Source: Prosthecobacter sp. (GTDB lineage Bacteria; Verrucomicrobiota; Verrucomicrobiia; Verrucomicrobiales; Verrucomicrobiaceae). From it: a stretch of 64,000 nucleotides of DNA. Both the position numbers and the translations under genes were made by a program. Below, piece after piece: positions 63,607-64,000 of this stretch (position 1 is the stretch's first letter; each line of letters starts with the position of its first letter). The notes beneath the pieces were generated by a model, which was given only the letters and a program-made list of their open reading frames with translations, did no database searches and had not been told where the DNA came from. Location of the stretch: contig JABARQ010000005.1 in assembly GCA_019186985.1 (NCBI GenBank), positions 1 through 64,000 of the forward strand, given 5' to 3'.

Positions 63607-64000
63607 TCAGTCGTGCTTGGGCAGGCCCTGTTCGGCGCGCCGGAAGGCCCTGCTGCGGGCGGTGATCAGGCCGAAGAAGACCATGAATGCCGCCACCAGG
63701 GCGATGCTGAGCTGGGCGGCAAGGTTGGACTTGTCACCGAGCAGGTCGGTGACGTAGCCGGAAACGGCGCCTTCGCTGCCTGAGGAAAGGTCGTAGCCCA
63801 GGATCTCCTTCAGGATCCAAAGGGCGAAGATGCCCAGCAGGAAGCCTGGACAAAGCCAGCGGATGACGGGCCTGAAGATGGGCGGGACAGGGAAGGCCGC
63901 TCCATGGTTCAGCTCCTTGAACCCCCGGTCAATGCCCCAGACCCAGCCGAAGAGGATGACCTGGATGGTTGCCAGCAGGAAGATGAGAAAGGTGCCCACC
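63607..64000 (-). CDS. Sodium:neurotransmitter symporter family transporter, C-terminal part
   Basis: About 131 codons are visible; the gene runs off the right edge. GTFLIFLLATIQVILFGWVW, then GIDRGFKELNHGA, is typical of the late helices of the SNF/NSS family (LeuT, MetP, MhsT). Two further helices follow (PVIRWLCPGFLLGIFALWIL and LSIALVAAFMVFFGLITARS). These carriers import amino acids with sodium. The substrate cannot be judged from this end. The small partner gene follows directly. Confidence 0.82.
   Translation of the reverse strand, partial: VGTFLIFLLATIQVILFGWVWGIDRGFKELNHGAAFPVPPIFRPVIRWLCPGFLLGIFALWILKEILGYDLSSGSEGAVSGYVTDLLGDKSNLAAQLSIALVAAFMVFFGLITARSRAFRRAEQGLPKHD

Overview
The window is high-GC chromosomal DNA of a verrucomicrobial bacterium, most like the Verrucomicrobiaceae (Prosthecobacter/Verrucomicrobium relatives). 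This is inferred from gene content: many secreted sulfatases, two DUF1501 proteins, a PSD1-type (DUF1549/DUF1553) cytochrome, a ThuA protein, an LpxC-FabZ fusion, a Wolinella/Bacillus-type succinate dehydrogenase and menaquinone methyltransferase. No plasmid, phage, IS element or CRISPR array is visible.

Layout. 1-5 kb: the start of an ammonium transporter with a textbook sigma-54 promoter, then sdhCAB (minus strand) and a sulfocyanin-like cupredoxin. 5-10.4 kb: a nucleoid-associated protein, a fused transporter/spermidine-synthase-like gene split by an in-frame TAA, a lipoprotein and a decayed secreted-protein gene. 10.4-20.4 kb: GpgS-like glycosyltransferase, PssA, a TPR protein, a SET-domain methyltransferase, a sulfatase, an esterase, a small metal-binding-type protein, then rhodanese-like, RadC, TrpG/PabA and a hypothetical protein. 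20.6-27.4 kb: an octaheme cytochrome with HEAT/TPR repeats, a SMUG1-type DNA glycosylase, two orphan ABC ATPases, a sensor-less histidine kinase and a SIS protein. 27.4-38.7 kb: a run of minus-strand genes from rpe down to a DUF1501 protein (heparinase-like protein, esterases, two DUF1501 proteins, ThuA), consistent with secreted polysaccharide turnover, plus a tandem alpha/beta hydrolase on the plus strand.

38.7-46 kb: housekeeping genes (rpsB-tsf; lpxC/fabZ-lpxA), a TIGR03663 membrane protein and ApbE. 46-53 kb: PhoD-like phosphatase, a serpin, a sugar-acid dehydratase of the IlvD/Edd family and a kinase-fold protein. 53-61 kb: three more sulfatases (two translationally coupled) facing a PSD1 cytochrome. 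61-64 kb: a proline/glutamine-rich secreted protein, tRNA-Leu, menG, tRNA-Asn, tRNA-Met and a sodium:neurotransmitter-type symporter with a 51-residue companion membrane peptide.

The genes point to an aerobic, menaquinone-based heterotroph with a lipid A outer membrane that degrades sulfated polysaccharides outside the cytoplasm. Four sulfatases carry the formylglycine cysteine motif, but no maturation enzyme is in the window. Start sites mostly lack Shine-Dalgarno sequences. Many follow pyrimidine tracts, and at least five have a promoter -10 box only 5-9 bases upstream of the start codon, suggesting leaderless transcripts. The most unusual items are the split spermidine-synthase-like gene, the sulfocyanin with a His in place of the axial Met, the cysteine-less rhodanese, the bacterial SET protein, the serpin next to PhoD, and two small membrane peptides.
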